Below are positions 1 to 12,089 of a stretch of 64,000 nucleotides of DNA, piece after piece (position 1 is the first letter of the stretch; the number at the start of each line of letters is the position of its first letter). The translations under genes and the position numbers were made by a program. Source of the stretch: Emydura subglobosa (taxonomy: Eukaryota > Chordata > Testudines > Chelidae); NCBI GenBank assembly GCA_007922225.1, contig ML679970.1:17100290-17164289 (forward strand), written 5' to 3'. The notes under the pieces are model-generated. The model worked only from the letters and a program-made list of their open reading frames with translations, was not told the origin of the DNA and did no database searches.

Positions 1-1377
1 CAGGTGTGGGAAGCTCCCTCATAACCTCTTCAGTAGAGACTGATGCAAAGAATTCATTTAGCTTCTCTTCAATGACCTTGCCTTCCTTGATTGCTCCTTT
101 AGCAACTCAATTGGCTCCACTGATTGTTTGGCAGGCTTCTTATTTCTGATGTACTTAATTTTTTTTTGGCTGCTAGTTTTTTTGTCTTTTATTAGTTGCT
201 CTCCAAATTCTTTCTTGTCCTATCTTACTAAACTTTTACAATTGACTTGCTAGAGTTTATGCTCCTTTCTATTCTTCTCAGGAGGATTTGACTTCCAATT
301 TTTAAAGGATGCTTTTTTTTGCCTGATTGTGCTTCTTTTATTCTGTTGTTTAGCCATGAAGGCATATTTTTGGTCCTTTTACTGTTCTTTTTAATTTGGG
401 GTATACATTTACTTTGAGCCTCTATTATGGTGTTTTAAAAAAGTTTTCATGCAGCTTGCAGGCATTTCACTCTCGTGACGGGTTCCTTTTAATTTCCGTT
501 TAACTAGCTTCCTCATTTTTCTGTAGTTCCTCTTTCTGAAGTTAATTGTTACTGTGGTGGGTTTCTTTGGTATTCTCCTCCCCCCCCCCCACACACGAGG
601 ATGTTAAATTTAATTATACTATGGTTACTGTTACCAAGCAGTTCAGCTATATTCATCTCTTGGATCAAATCCTGTGCTCCACTTGGGACTAAATCACGAA
701 TTGCCTCTCCCCTTGTGAGATTCAGGACTAGCTTCTTCATGAAGCAGTCACTAATGGCGTCTAGAAACTTTATTTCTGCATCCTGCCCTTAGGTGACGTG
801 CCCAGTCAATATGAGGATAGTTGAAACCCCCCACTATTACTGCGTTTTCTATTTTTATAACCTCTCTAATCTCCCTGAATGTTTCACAATCACCGTCCTG
901 GTCAGGTGGTCAGTAGTATATTCCTATTGCTATACTCTTATTATTCAAGTATGGAATTTTTATCGATAGAGATGCTATGGTACACAGTTTGATTCATTTA
1001 AGACTTTTACTATATTTGATTCAGTACTTTCTTTCACATAGAGTGCCACTCCTCCACCAGCATGATCTACTTTATCATTCCTATATATTTTGTACGCTGG
1101 TATTACTGTGTCCCTTCTTTATTATCATTCCACCAGGTTTCTCTGAGGCCTATTATCCTCAAAGCACTCAAGTTCACCCATCTTAGTATTTAGACTTCTA
1201 GCATTTGTAGACAAGCACTTATCAAATTTGTCACTTTTTAATTGTCTGTCCTCATGTGATGTAATTGAATGGGACTCTTTTTCATTTGACTGTTTCTCTT
1301 CAGTTCCTATTTGTACTTGATCAACTTCTAAACTCTCCTCTTTACTAAGATATAGAGAATCCCCATTAATGACAAGA
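1..1377 (-). mobile_element. CR1-type LINE fragment, endonuclease region (antisense, decayed)
   Basis: Read on the minus strand, the stretch ending near 1.15 kb encodes a peptide containing STNARSLNTKMGELE. This resembles the start of the AP-endonuclease domain of CR1 LINE ORF2 (pattern: TNA-SL--K--EL). Reading on towards position 1 follows the rest of the endonuclease region, broken by stops and frameshifts. The nucleotide sequence as a whole looks like the abundant turtle and crocodilian CR1 ORF2 consensus in reverse orientation. The copy runs off the left edge of the window, so its true 3' end is unseen. A C-run at about 578-590 interrupts it. It is a dead fragment and not a host gene. The family call comes from recognition, not from an alignment. 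Confidence 0.75.
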
Positions 1378-3849
1378 TGCAACACGTGCCTGAAACAGAC
1401 AAATAGGGTGAGTGGGGGACAGAAGAATGAGATAACAATATTTTAAGCATGCTTAGACCAGCTAATTTCTCCATATTTTGAATTGAGAAGCAGCAGCTAC
1501 CAAAAGTAATTCACATGAAGATCTCATCCTCAAATAACTTAATGAGTTGAATACAGTGAATATCTCCATTGCCTCTGCCATTAAGCAGATGGTTATGAAA
1601 ATGTTTACCCATCGCTATATTTTCACCCCATTTTTCATTCTCGACCTAGCCTATCTGCTAGCTAGTTCATAGGCAGGACTAACTGTATGAGGTGTTTGAA
1701 GGCCTCAGTCCACACCCTCCTGGAGTATTATGTGAACTAAAGTTAGTTGCTTTGGGCCAGCTGCTTGGCCATTCCAGAGATGGCCTCAGCACGGCTTGGC
1801 AAGGGAGTGTACAAACATGGCGTTAAGACACCTTTATGCCCCTATGATCCTAGCCTGTCCGAGCACAAGGATGAATTATGGTTGGCTGCCCACAGCCTCT
1901 GGAGTCATTTAAGCAGCTGGGGATCACTGGGACATAGGGACACTCTCTGGCCCTGTCTCTTAAGCTGCAGGCCAGGAAAGAGTGTGGCATAGGAACTCTA
2001 TGCCCCCTAGAGAAACCCCCCACGCTGAAGGAAGCTTCCATCTGGCAGGTAAGCCAGAATCATGCTGAAGCATGGCACAGCAGCTATAGTGGGCAGCCAT
2101 GATCTGTCCCTTTTTTCTAACAGTCTGACACCTATTGACTTTTCACAACCCTGGTATTGCAAACTGGCTTGGATGATATCCTACACACTTATAAAACTAC
2201 TGTCTGCTTTGAGACAAGGTAGGTGACTGTTCAGGACAAAACAAGTTTCATTTGACATGGCTGTTGAGGGGAAGGTCAATAATGGTACTTGGATAGATAG
2301 TTGGTTGAAGCCTGAATCACAGACTGGCTACTGGCAGCTTCATAAAGCAGAGATATCAGGAATAAATGCTGCTTCACTCAGAACAAGAAAGAGAGACAAG
2401 GGATTGTATTTGTATGAAATAGTCCATTACTTCTGAAAGGGTTAATATCCTTCACTAGTCAGCTAGTGTATTGCTTTTCTGGCTGACGCAAATGAAGGAG
2501 ATGCTACCTTGTCTCCTCCTGTCTTGCCTCTGCAAGATAATAAGCTTGGAGGAACATTTGGCATACACAGCCACTGCTTCCTAATAACAAACCCAAGTTA
2601 TTTCCTGATCATCTAATAAACACCTTCCCAGGGAAGTCAGACTGTGGAAAGTTTGTCCTGTCTCTTCGGCAGGATAATAGAATGAACCCATTTGGATTTT
2701 TTCCAATACATCCCTTCTGCAAAGGAAGAAGATTGTTACAAACTTCCCCCACCCCCTCCAAGTTAGGAACAAAATACTCAGTAAAACAGCTACGACAAAT
2801 GAGCTGGAATTAAGCTCAGAGGGAGTTCCACTCTTAGAGCTGGGTGAGACATGCCTCTGAAGTGTCCAGCAGTGAGTACTGTCAGAGACAGGATGCCAGA
2901 CTACAAGGGCTTCTGACCTGTTCCATATTAGTAGTTCCAGTGGTTTCTATGTTCCTGTCAGAAAAACAATGCAGCAGAAAGATGAGGGAGGAATGACTAT
3001 GGCCCAAGTGGCTTCAATGCATCTTCTTCCATGCATCAGAGAGACTTTTATTACTCTGTCTCTCAGCATGTGAGGCTGATGATCAGCCACATAGGAAATA
3101 GCCTGTGTTTCTTCACTGAGGGAGAGCAGGAAGAGTGAAATAAGGAGGTGGAGGTAGGGAAGGAGGAGGAGGAGTGGGCAATACACTATAGTAAACAGGG
3201 AATCTATGCTGTAGGGAACAATCCTCTGGTCTTCCGTTCTCTAACCTCCCTGATTCTAGGACACAGCACCCTCGAAGACAGGACTGATACTACAGCAGAA
3301 CAGTGATGGCATTGGTCAACTTTTTCAGATATAGCCAGTGATATTGGGTGCCAAGCTTGAGACAACAGGAGGTCTGAATTTCAGAAACTGATGAGCAATG
3401 TGCACGGTGGGCACTGGCACCTCTGAAAATCAGAGCCAAGGTTTTCTCAAGTTGGGAACCCAAAATCAGTGTGATCACTTCTGAAACTCTTGCATGTCAC
3501 ATTTTGGTAACAACAAGCACTCCAATAGTGAGAATTACCTACTATGCACAAGACCTGTTTTATCAGGATTTTCTACCACATCTCTCTCATTAGGATGATG
3601 GATTGATTATTATCAGTGTTCTGCTTAGCTCGCTGCAGCACCTTAATGCTGCCACAGGCAAATCCTAGGTCTGTGCTCTTCCACCCCACAAAAATGATGT
3701 GTGATGGTCAATTTTCCATTATCCTCCCCCATCTGTCTTGATGTAAGGTTACTATGTGACCTCTTGAGAATTTCTAGCTCATGCTTGCACATTTACAGCT
3801 GAAAAATATCTTCATTACTGGTAAATACTTCTCATTTCCACTGCCACCT
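1378..3849. other. Intergenic, no gene recognised
   Basis: Only short frames occur on both strands (the longest about 80 codons), with no conserved motif, signal peptide or plausible exon series. I see no tandem array. The sequence at 2581-2772 and 2947-3186 is open on the minus strand but has low-complexity Leu/Ser composition, as expected by chance. Confidence 0.6.
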
Positions 3850-4240
3850 AATAATAATACCTCACTCTTATATGGCACTTCTCTTCAGTAGATCTCAAAG
3901 CAATGATAGATCAGTGGCCTGAGAGTCAGGATTCCTAGGTGCTACTCCTGGCTTTGCCACTAACTTGCTATGTAACTTTGGGCAAGTTGCTAACCTCTAT
4001 GTGTCAGTTTTCCCATCTATAAAATGAGTATATACCACTTGTTCAGAGGAGGCACTTTGAGATCTATGGATAGATAGGCCTATATAAGTGCAAAGTATTA
4101 TCATTCTATTATTATTAATGTATGTATTTTTATTACTATAGTCCCCAGGCCCCTCTGGGCTAGGCATTGTACAAACACATAGAAAGACATGGTCCCTGCA
4201 CCAAAGAGCTTACAATCTAAATAGACAATCAAAGGCTGGG
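3850..4240. mobile_element. Nested ancient SINEs (MIR-like inside a second SINE, then a reverse SINE tail)
   Basis: Three pieces can be separated. At 3850-3905, 'cttatatggcacttctcttcagtagatctcaaagca' is the start of the same SINE seen nearly complete at 31826-32060. At about 3908-4080 lies a MIR-like segment with the core 'gggcaagttgctaacctct' and 'cccatctataaaatgag'. At about 4105-4230 lies the reverse complement of a SINE tail ('ccctgcaccaaagagcttac'), whose + strand copies occur at 14745, 16255, 31030 and 36600. The order implies the MIR-like copy lies within or against the first element. The copies are strongly diverged and therefore old. Confidence 0.6.
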
Positions 4241-5404
4241 AGAACAGGGAGCTATCGATCCATTTATATCCAGCTGTATCTCTAAATCTATGTTGTTTTT
4301 TACCACTGAAATAACACAGATCTACCCAGTTTTTTAACTGTTGAAAATAACACTAAACAATGACTTTTACAGAGAAAATTTAAGCAGGAACATGATTTAC
4401 AATACAGAGAAACAGCCTGTTAGCTGAATTTGATGGTGCACTCAGCTGCTGTAATTTCACTGGACATTTATGGGATTTTCCATTCCCCCCACACTTCCAT
4501 TTAACAACAATGTACAGTTTAAAACTCAACATGCATGAGGGCAGCAAACAGCTGTGTGGGGCATGTTAGGTAATTAAATTACAGGAGGAGTCAATTTATG
4601 GTACAAGTGAGAGGTTGGCTGCCCAACAAGCGATACGTGTCACTCAGTCTAACAAGATTCTGTTTGTTTGGGGTTTTTTAGAGAGTGAAGAATTTTTAGT
4701 GGGGCAGATAAAGACAATCTAGTTTGGTATTCTCCAGTGTCTGTGTCCCTACACTGCACAGTTGCCAATCCCAGGAATTCAGGATTATTTATATGGATTT
4801 ATATGTGCCTTCAGACAAGGCAAGGTACCAGGATGAGGCTCATTATAAATAGTGGTTATGAGGAACATATAGGATTTGGGTAATCAGTGTAAAATTGATC
4901 CCACAAAGTTGCTCTGGGGCTGCCTACCTCTGTGCTGTCCACTGCCTTCAAACATACAGTTAAAATACTGTGCTACAGCATATGGCACAGTGAACTGAGT
5001 GCAGGTTTATGGGTCGTCTGTCCTTTGCTGTATGGAATGTGTCAGACCCGCCTGTGCATATAGACTCTCTCTACAGATCGAGATAAGAGCTGCTCCATCA
5101 GCTTGCTGGACAGAGGCTTTCAGAGCTTGAACCCTAGGCCTTACTTTGAGGCTTTTGCATGCACACATGCTGCATGATCCCTACAGCATGAAGTTTGTAG
5201 GAAAGAATTCTACACTGGCCATCTAGTTGGATGGTCCACACTAGGATATGACTTAATAGGGATTTTCCATCTCCAATTTCCACTGAAGTCAATGGGACCC
5301 ATGGGGGCTCAACACTCCTCAGGATGAATATCTTGGTTTCTATCCACCTACAATGACACTGACTCACAGCAGAGAGTCTCAGGATATGGGTCAACTGAAT
5401 CAGG
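4241..5404. other. Intergenic, no gene recognised
   Basis: No coding exon, structured RNA or intact repeat is recognised. The frame at 5134-5418 on the minus strand has no family features and partly overlaps the adjacent foldback element. Confidence 0.55.
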
Positions 5405-5620
5405 CTTGCGGGGCTCATGCCAGGGGGCTAAAAAGAGCAGTGTAGATGTTCCTATTCGGGCTGGAGTCTCAGAGCTCGGGCTCCAGCCTGAGTGGGAACA
5501 TCTACACTGCTATTTTTGGCCACACAGCATGAGCTCCATGTGCCCAGGTCAGTTGGCCTGGGCTCGGAGAGGCACTGTGTGTGAGGGTTTTTTTTTGTCC
5601 TGTAGATGTACCCTATGATA
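5405..5620. mobile_element. Foldback MITE with a 120-bp near-perfect hairpin
   Basis: From 5413 to 5534 the sequence is a long palindrome. The left arm runs from 'gctcatgc' through 'agcagtgtagatgttcc' and 'cgggctggag'; the right arm is its reverse complement, ending 'gcatgagc'. The centre is close to 5473. The distal end reads 'ctgtagatgtaccct', like the outer ends of the other 'gtctacac' MITEs in this window (13.97 kb, 62.4 kb). No transposase is encoded, so it would depend on an enzyme supplied in trans. Confidence 0.7.
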
Positions 5621-5989
5621 AATTTCAAAATTCTGGGCTTGTGTTATGCTACTGTACATTGTTTCACAGCAGACTCCCTGAGGAGAAATTCAGAGCCTCT
5701 CTCCCCTGCTGAAAAAGCAAGAGATTCATTAATTCAATACAACACACGCGGTTAACAGAGAAGTAGTTGGCTCCAGTCACTTTCTGGGCAAGTTTTATTT
5801 TATCTCGTTAGTTAGTCAATAGCACTCTATCAGGGTTGCGACATTGGGGTAATGAATCCAGGCATGCATAATCAGCACTAGAATTGAGTTCCAGAGTGAC
5901 TCATTAAGCGATGGAAGTAAATGAATGTCGCGGAATGCTCCAGTCACAGCCCCAGGCTCTGCTGAATAAAGCTGACTGAAAGCTTTCTA

Positions 5990-6235
5990 TCCAAAAATAA
6001 TTTTTGTCAGAAAATATCTGTTTTTGTCAAAATGGAAACTCCCGTGGGAAGTGTTCACTTTTGATGAATTTTTTTGTCAAAATCTTGAAAACTGAAAAAT
6101 TTCAGTTTATGGCAACGGAAAACCAAAAATTTTGAAAACACTTCAGTTTTCAGCAACTGAAGACTGACAAATTTCATCCAGTCAGGCAAAAAATTGGGGT
6201 TTTCCTGAAACACGAAAATGTTTTAGCACAGATGA
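5990..6235. repeat. AT-rich region with short internal inverted and direct repeats
   Basis: Repeated pieces such as 'ttttgtcaaaat', 'gaaaactgaa' and 'ttcagtttt' recur in both orientations over about 230 bp. This looks like a degraded non-autonomous DNA element. Somewhat similar AT-rich tracts lie near 11.9 kb and 55.6-55.9 kb. I have no family name for it. Confidence 0.4.
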
Positions 6236-6357
6236 CTATTAGTTCAAGAGGTTGTATCAAAAAGTGCATTATCCACTACTTGTTATTCTCAATTCACTCA
6301 TTTACAATGTTTCAGTCATCCAGGCAGTGAGCAGAAACAATCCCATGTGATTTAAGA

Positions 6358-6661
6358 CAGTGGCTCTCAACCATTCCCGACTACTGTACCCCTTTCAGGA
6401 ATCTAATTTGTCTTGTGTACCCCAAGTTTCACCTCACTTAAAAACTACTTGCTTGCAAAATCAAATTCAAAAGTGTCACAGAACACTATTACTGAAACAT
6501 TGTTTGCATTCTCATTTTGTCTATATGAAATTTTAGTTTGTATTAACTTCACTAGTGTAGCCTGTTGTAAAACTAGGCAAATATCTAGATGTGTTAATGT
6601 ACCCCCTAGAAGACCTCTGTGTACCCCCACGGATACACGTACCCCTGGCTGAGAACCACTG
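6358..6661. mobile_element. hAT-type MITE with TIRs and 8-bp target-site duplication
   Basis: The left end reads 'cagtggctctcaacc' and the right end, reverse-complemented, reads 'cagtggttctcagcc'. These are typical hAT/Charlie-type terminal inverted repeats. The flanks are 'atttaaga' (6350-6357) and 'attgaaga' (6662-6669), an 8-bp duplication with one mismatch, as expected for hAT insertion. The 304-bp interior is AT-rich, repeats 'gtaccccc' motifs near both ends and encodes no transposase. It is therefore non-autonomous and immobile on its own. Confidence 0.85.
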
Positions 6662-6974
6662 ATTGAAGAAACAACCACATAGGTCAAATAGCAAAGAGCT
6701 GGAGCAAACAGCTTATGAGCAAGCCATCACTTGAAAATTATTTGACCAAACATTTTTGACTTAGCTGTCTGCCAATAATCCCCCTCCCCACACTCACTTA
6801 TACATACAAACATAAACAAGTAAACAAATAAAAACACCTAAAAAGTAGTCAAGTCTTCTCTCCAACAGGCTGGGAAGGAAGAAAGAGAGAGAGTTATTTC
6901 TATTTTAAGATACTTGAGAGGGACTCAGATACTCTCTGGTGATAAGGGCCATATAAGCACCTAGGGGTTTCTCT

Positions 6975-7325
6975 GCACTAAGGGCTTGGTCTACATGCAG
7001 ACTTAATGTGAGGCAAACTGGGGAGTAAATATACAGCTGTACATTAAGTCACCATGTGGCAAGCTAGTGCACTGTACAGTCATATGAGGGCTAGGTCTCT
7101 GTGCGGACACACCCTAACTCCCTGTGTGGACACACTTACTCTGCATGAAGAGTGCCTTTTATGCAGGTTAGCTCAATATGCTGTGCATTAAGCTAAAGCG
7201 CACAGAGGCTCTCTTAGTGCAGAGTAAGAGTGTCCACACAGGGGGTTAGTGCAGGGTAGCTAGCGCACTTTAAATTCACACCCTAGCTTACTTCACACTA
7301 ACTTCCTAGTGTAGACATATAGACA
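6975..7325. mobile_element. Foldback MITE ('gtctacatg' ends)
   Basis: The element starts near 'cttggtctacatgcag' and ends near 'cctagtgtagacatatagac'. Inside it, 'taactccctgtgtggacaca' (from 7115) pairs with 'gtccacacagggggtta' (to 7248). The stem arms are roughly 35 nt and enclose a loop centred near 7180. No coding capacity is seen. Confidence 0.65.
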
Positions 7326-7479
7326 CACCTTAGTTAGCTAGCTCTTATTTAGACCAATGTAAATCAAGAATAACTGCACTGAACAGTGATGTAAAAGAGA
7401 TGAGAATGGGCCCCATAGAGAGAGAACTAACAACTATAAGCCTGATTCTCAGTTACACTAGGGCTCATTTACACCACTT

Positions 7480-7772
7480 TAGGAGCTTGTCTACACTTGA
7501 AATGCTATTGTGACACAGCAGCTGCACCACTTTAGCACTCCAGTGTAGACTTTACCTATTCCAACAGGAAGTATTTTCCTATTAGCACAGGTAATCCATC
7601 TCCTCTAGAGACAGTAGCTAGGTCGATGAAAGAATTCATCCATCAACCTCGCATAGTTTACTCTGGGAGTTAGATCAGCTTAAGTATGCTGCTCAGGGGT
7701 GAGGATTTTTTTACATGCCTGAGCAATGTAGCTGGGTCAACCTAACTTTTTAGTGTAGGCCAGTCCTAGGAG
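7480..7772. mobile_element. Foldback MITE ('cttgtctacact ... agtgtaggccagtcctagg')
   Basis: The outer ends are inverted copies of a 'gtctacact' motif. The centre holds a palindrome around 'gaattc' ('aggtcgatg ... catcaacct', about 7620-7650). Downstream is a second foldback, 'gctgctcaggggtgagg ... cctgagcaatgtagctgg'. The same architecture recurs at 25.87-26.08 kb, so they are two copies of one family. No transposase is encoded. Confidence 0.7.
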
Positions 7773-8221
7773 CGTCAAGGTGTCTCAGATGTGTGCATGT
7801 ATAATTTAACCCTGCTTTAAGGCATCTTTACATGGCCAGAGCGATGTAAAGGGGGCTTAGTGTAAATGTGAATAAAGACCCATGACGCTGATGTCTTCAG
7901 AGAACGTATTCACAGTAAGTAACGCTGTTTCACTGTGGGTAGGTTCATGAAACCAGCCACCATTTTTCCTGTAGAGATTACTGCCACATTAGTCTGAGCT
8001 AATGAAGTAGGCTAAACCACCTAGTAAAATTTACATGCTGTTTAATGAAACTGCTTAGATGGGACACCTCACTCCACTTGATTTTAGATTAAAAGAAATC
8101 ATACACAGTCTGAAATTACATATGGATTCCTCACAAGACTAGGGAGATTTCTCTCCTAGCACCTGAAAAGATGGCAGCACGTGAACCCAGGGCTAAACAG
8201 CAATCAATACCCCTGCCACCG

Positions 8222-8352
8222 AGGGTGACCAGATGTCCCGATTTTATAGGGACAGTCCTGATATTCAGGTCTTTTTTTAATATGGGCACCTATTACCCCC
8301 TTCCACCACACCCTCTGTTCCAATTTTTCACACTTGCTATCTGATCACTCTA
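8222..8352. mobile_element. Short MITE with 'agggtgaccagat' TIRs
   Basis: The left end is 'agggtgaccagatgtcccg'. The right end, 'atctgatcactct', is its imperfect reverse complement over about 13 bp. The interior is 131 bp and includes a T-run and C-rich segments. It resembles a very common turtle short element. I could not identify clear target-site duplications. Confidence 0.65.
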
Positions 8353-8629
8353 CTGCCTGGCAGCAGCTATAACCGAGCCACTCCCTGCAACCCACAGAGG
8401 ATGAATGCCACAGGAAGTTCCACCTCAAGTGGTCTGATTGACAGTGGTCTTAGTGGTCCTTGCTAGATCCTATATAAGCCTCTAGGGTGTACCAGGATGT
8501 TTCCAGGCAACAATGTGGATCCCTAACTAGATGACTGCCCTGATTTTCTGTTTCTAGAATCCCAGTGCTGATCTTGGATTCTGACTCCCAATTGCCCCCT
8601 TGAAATCCCAACATGGACCCCACTACCTG

Positions 8630-8770
8630 GTATTGACCCTCAGCCTGATTCCTGGTTCTGTCTCCAGCTCTGACCCTAGGCTTAATTCCTGACTCTGTCT
8701 CCAACTTGACCCTCAGCTTGACTCTTGACCCTGATACTGGCTCTAAGCCTGCCCTCAGTTCCTGTCTCCC
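8630..8770. repeat. Irregular tandem repeat of 'ctgactctgtctcc / tgaccct' units
   Basis: The phrases 'gaccctcagcctgattcct', 'gaccctaggcttaattcct' and 'gaccctcagcttgactctt' recur at roughly 40-50 bp spacing, interleaved with 'ctctgtctccaac'-like pieces. This is a degenerate short minisatellite. It explains the open minus-strand frames here, whose predicted proteins are repetitive. Confidence 0.5.
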
Positions 8771-10345
8771 AAGCTCCTGTCACTAATCCCGCCTCCCCGT
8801 CTCCAGGATCCTGACACAATTTAGGGTTGAGAAGGGGGGTCACTTGGGGCTCAGCAAGATGGTGGTCAGTGGTGTGAATATGATCCATGGACAGGACAGG
8901 TCAGCAGCACTATGTGGTTGGAGTGAGACGTTTGCTTTGAAGGCTTTCTCATGGGATGTTTGGAGATAGCCCACCAGCTTCAGTTTCCTGGTGTTGCATC
9001 TACCAGCCAAGAAAGCCAGGTCTACGTTAGACTCTTACCATGTTGGCACACAGTTGTGACATGAAACTGGGCATGGTTTGTCCTGGCCTCTACTGATCAG
9101 GACATGTTAGACTATTAAGGATCCCGCTTTGCCTTTTAGGCACAATATTCACTATATCAGCTTCTTTAGTCTACATTCTCTAGCCACAGGGGAGTTGGGG
9201 GTGAGTTGCACTGATGACAGACACTTAATATAGTGATAAAAATGGAAATATCTGATTCATATAAGCGTCTTAAGACATTAAAGGTTGGCTATTCATTTCA
9301 GTGGTGCAGTCTGACGTTTTGCTGAAGGTTTTGACACCTGATCTCTGTTCAAGGAAAATAGTGCAAAACCTTGTAACCAAAAATCCATCATTTCAACACA
9401 GGCACGGCATCTTTGAGAATTACTGCTGTCAAACAGGCCTGCTTGGCTATGTCAGTCATTGTATTCATCAGTTTATTCCTTGATGTCTCTTTTCCCCATC
9501 CTCAAAGAAATGGATTATAAAACTGAATTCAAAAAGGCTACCACCACTCAAATAAAATTGTAAAATACATCCATGCATCGTGAGCCAGGATAGAACAAAA
9601 TGTGGCAGTCTCCAACATATTGGAATTCACGAGAGCAGAGGGCAAGCATATTGATGCTATAGCATCAGAGTAGTGGGTGTGTGTGTTTGTGGTTCTTTTG
9701 ACACGTTGTTGTGATAGATGAGAAATACAGAATGATAAATCTAGTACAGCAAAACATCACTAAAGTATTTGATAAGCACAGAAGGAAACAGGATGAACAG
9801 GGAAAGAAAAGATAGAACCTATTTATGAAAAGTTGTTTCGCTTTTCTGAGGTATCCCACATGGGGAAGTAGTTGGGGTGGAAGGTATTAGATCAGATACA
9901 AGCTTCACTTCTGGGAAATCACTGGAATCAGTTCCCAGGTGCACACATTTTCTGTAAATGTTCAACCCAGAACATTAGGCTGCTGGAGTTTTTAAAGAAA
10001 AGGAAGATACACCAAGCAATTAGGATGGCGGAACACTTCATTTAAATAACATGGTAGAGAAGATTGTCCTGCAGTATGCAGAGCAATCACAGGGCAGACT
10101 GACACCTGGGCTCTGTTTGAGATGAGTAACATCAAGGCCTGGTGGGACGGAACAACTTTCACTACGAGGTCGCTGGTTCCAATGAGCTGCTAGTGAATGA
10201 AAGAGCTCCAGCGCTGCTCTCTGGCTTAGCAGAAATGAGTCGGCAGGGAGAGGGTGACTGTTACGTGACTCACCATCCCAGAGCATCCCCTCCCAGCATA
10301 GCATGGTATTGCAGCTGCTCTGCCTAAACTTCCCCACCACGCTCT
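8771..10345. other. Intergenic, no gene recognised
   Basis: There are no recognisable exons or intact mobile elements. The segment near 10.14-10.33 kb is open on both strands for about 60-100 codons but shows no protein family signature. Confidence 0.5.
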
Positions 10346-10860
10346 TTGCCCTACTCCAGCCAGAGGTATGTCTTGGCCCTCTGGCCGAGCCACTTGAAAG
10401 AGTTCAATCCCTTCCAGGGTAACAGCGTCTTTTAGATAAAGTCTCTTTATCTCTTTAGATAAAGTCCAATAAAAGCCCTAAACAAAGATTCCTCAGGCCA
10501 GCTCCCTCAGTTTTCAGCTCCCCTTCCTTACAGGTGGGCCCTAGTTGCAATGGCCTGCCTCAAAGCCCAATAACAGGTACCTGGGCTTTGGTCCTCCCAT
10601 CAGTCCAATCCAGGCCCACCCTTCTACAAAGGACTCAGGCCAGCCATGGTCCTCTGTCAGCTCCTGGCCTCAACCAGGCTTCCTTCCCCTGACATAGAAG
10701 CAGCCTGTCTGCTCTCCTCCCCATTCAGCCCTCCATGGCTGGTCTTTCCTCCTCTTAAGACAAATGCCCAGCACAGGTGTAGCAGGGCAGGGCTAACTGA
10801 ACAGTGCTGACTCATCCCACACCTCTTGGCCCATAAAGGAGCAGGTCACCCTGTTCCAGT
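10346..10860. repeat. Unclassified repeat-like segment, possibly an LTR remnant
   Basis: The base composition is C/T-rich and unlike the flanks. At 10431-10468 'ttagataaagtc' occurs twice around 'tctctttatct', forming a small hairpin, followed by 'aataaa' (10469-10474). The remainder ('gggccctagttgcaatggcctgcctcaaagcccaa' and onward) looks like a dispersed family, but I cannot name it and see no paired LTR, primer-binding site or viral gene. Treat it as a tentative repeat. Confidence 0.3.
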
Positions 10861-12089
10861 GACTCAGTGAATTTCTTAGTGGGCAAGTTACCTACATCTC
10901 CCAAAAATTCACCATCCCAATTAATACCCTTTATTGCCAATTTCAGCAGTGAGGCCTATGGGTGGATGGGTATAATGAGTGAACTGCCATCTCATCCACC
11001 CTATAAGGAGCCAGGTGAGAGCTGGTGCATAGGAGCAGGAGATTTTTCAGGAAAACTTAATTACACTCAAACACTGACCCTGTGTCACAGACATGCAAAT
11101 GAAGGAAAAAACAGACTTCAGTGGAATTATTCCAGATTTACCAGAATAGCTGAGAGCAGAGTTTAGTCCCTGGTCTTAACCATTAACGATGCAGTTGGAA
11201 AGAGTGCAATAAGGAATAGAATATGAATGATTTCTTGTTAAAGTATGAGTTGTCTGTGGTTTTAATTTTCAAATTAAGGCCCCTCTCTGTAATTCTCAAG
11301 GACATCTAGAAAAGGGAAAAGGCCAAACAATTCTTAATGAAAACCATCTACAATGCCAATGAAATTGGATTTGCATAAGGATATTGAAAAAAGGAACCTA
11401 GGTTTGAATGTATGCAATATTTCCATCCTTTGTTAAGGTTTACAAGGTCCATAGGCCCTTCCCAGTGCACTCACAGAAGCTGACCTGATGTAATATTGTA
11501 GTTATCTGCCTGAATCCAACAGAATGACTATGCAAATTTAGAGGTGCCCCCAGTGATAGATTAATACAATCTGAATGTCAATGAGAATCTTGCTCCTTCT
11601 TCTGTGGGTTTTGCTCGCTTGACTTCTCCCACGAGTATTAATTACATATGGATTTGTATTCATGTGAAAACACAAGGTTAGCAGACTACACTTCAGCTGG
11701 CTTAGCACACAGCACATACATTTTAGCTTCCTGATTTTATTTTTTTTAAACTTCTACTAGTTTACCAAGGTAACGGGAGGACACAGGAAAACACAACAAA
11801 TAGGGAAAAATGCCAAACAAAAAAAAAAACCTGAAAACATGAAAAAAAGAAAAAGAAAAACCTAACTATAAAAAGAGGCTGCATTTCTCATGTTGTGATT
11901 TCAATGAAAAAAGGAAAAATGTCAGAAAAATAATTTCTCATAAAAAATATTTTGTGGAAACATTTTTTAAAAATATTGTAACAACCTTTACCTAATCCTA
12001 AAACAGGGTCACCGCCCAGAACCAAAAAGCATTATCACTCCCTATGGGGTGACCATAGGATGCCAGCCATAACCCTCACTAGGGGACAC
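10861..12089. other. Intergenic, AT-rich towards the right, no gene recognised
   Basis: The frame at 10867-11166 (99 codons) has no recognisable domain. From about 11.75 to 12.0 kb the sequence becomes A-rich ('gaaaaaaagaaaaagaaa'). Confidence 0.5.

Noticed and set aside
10120..10200. Possible tRNA-like segment ('gaggtcgctggttccaatg')
   Set aside because: Only a B-box-like word is present. No matching A box, acceptor stem or cloverleaf could be laid out.
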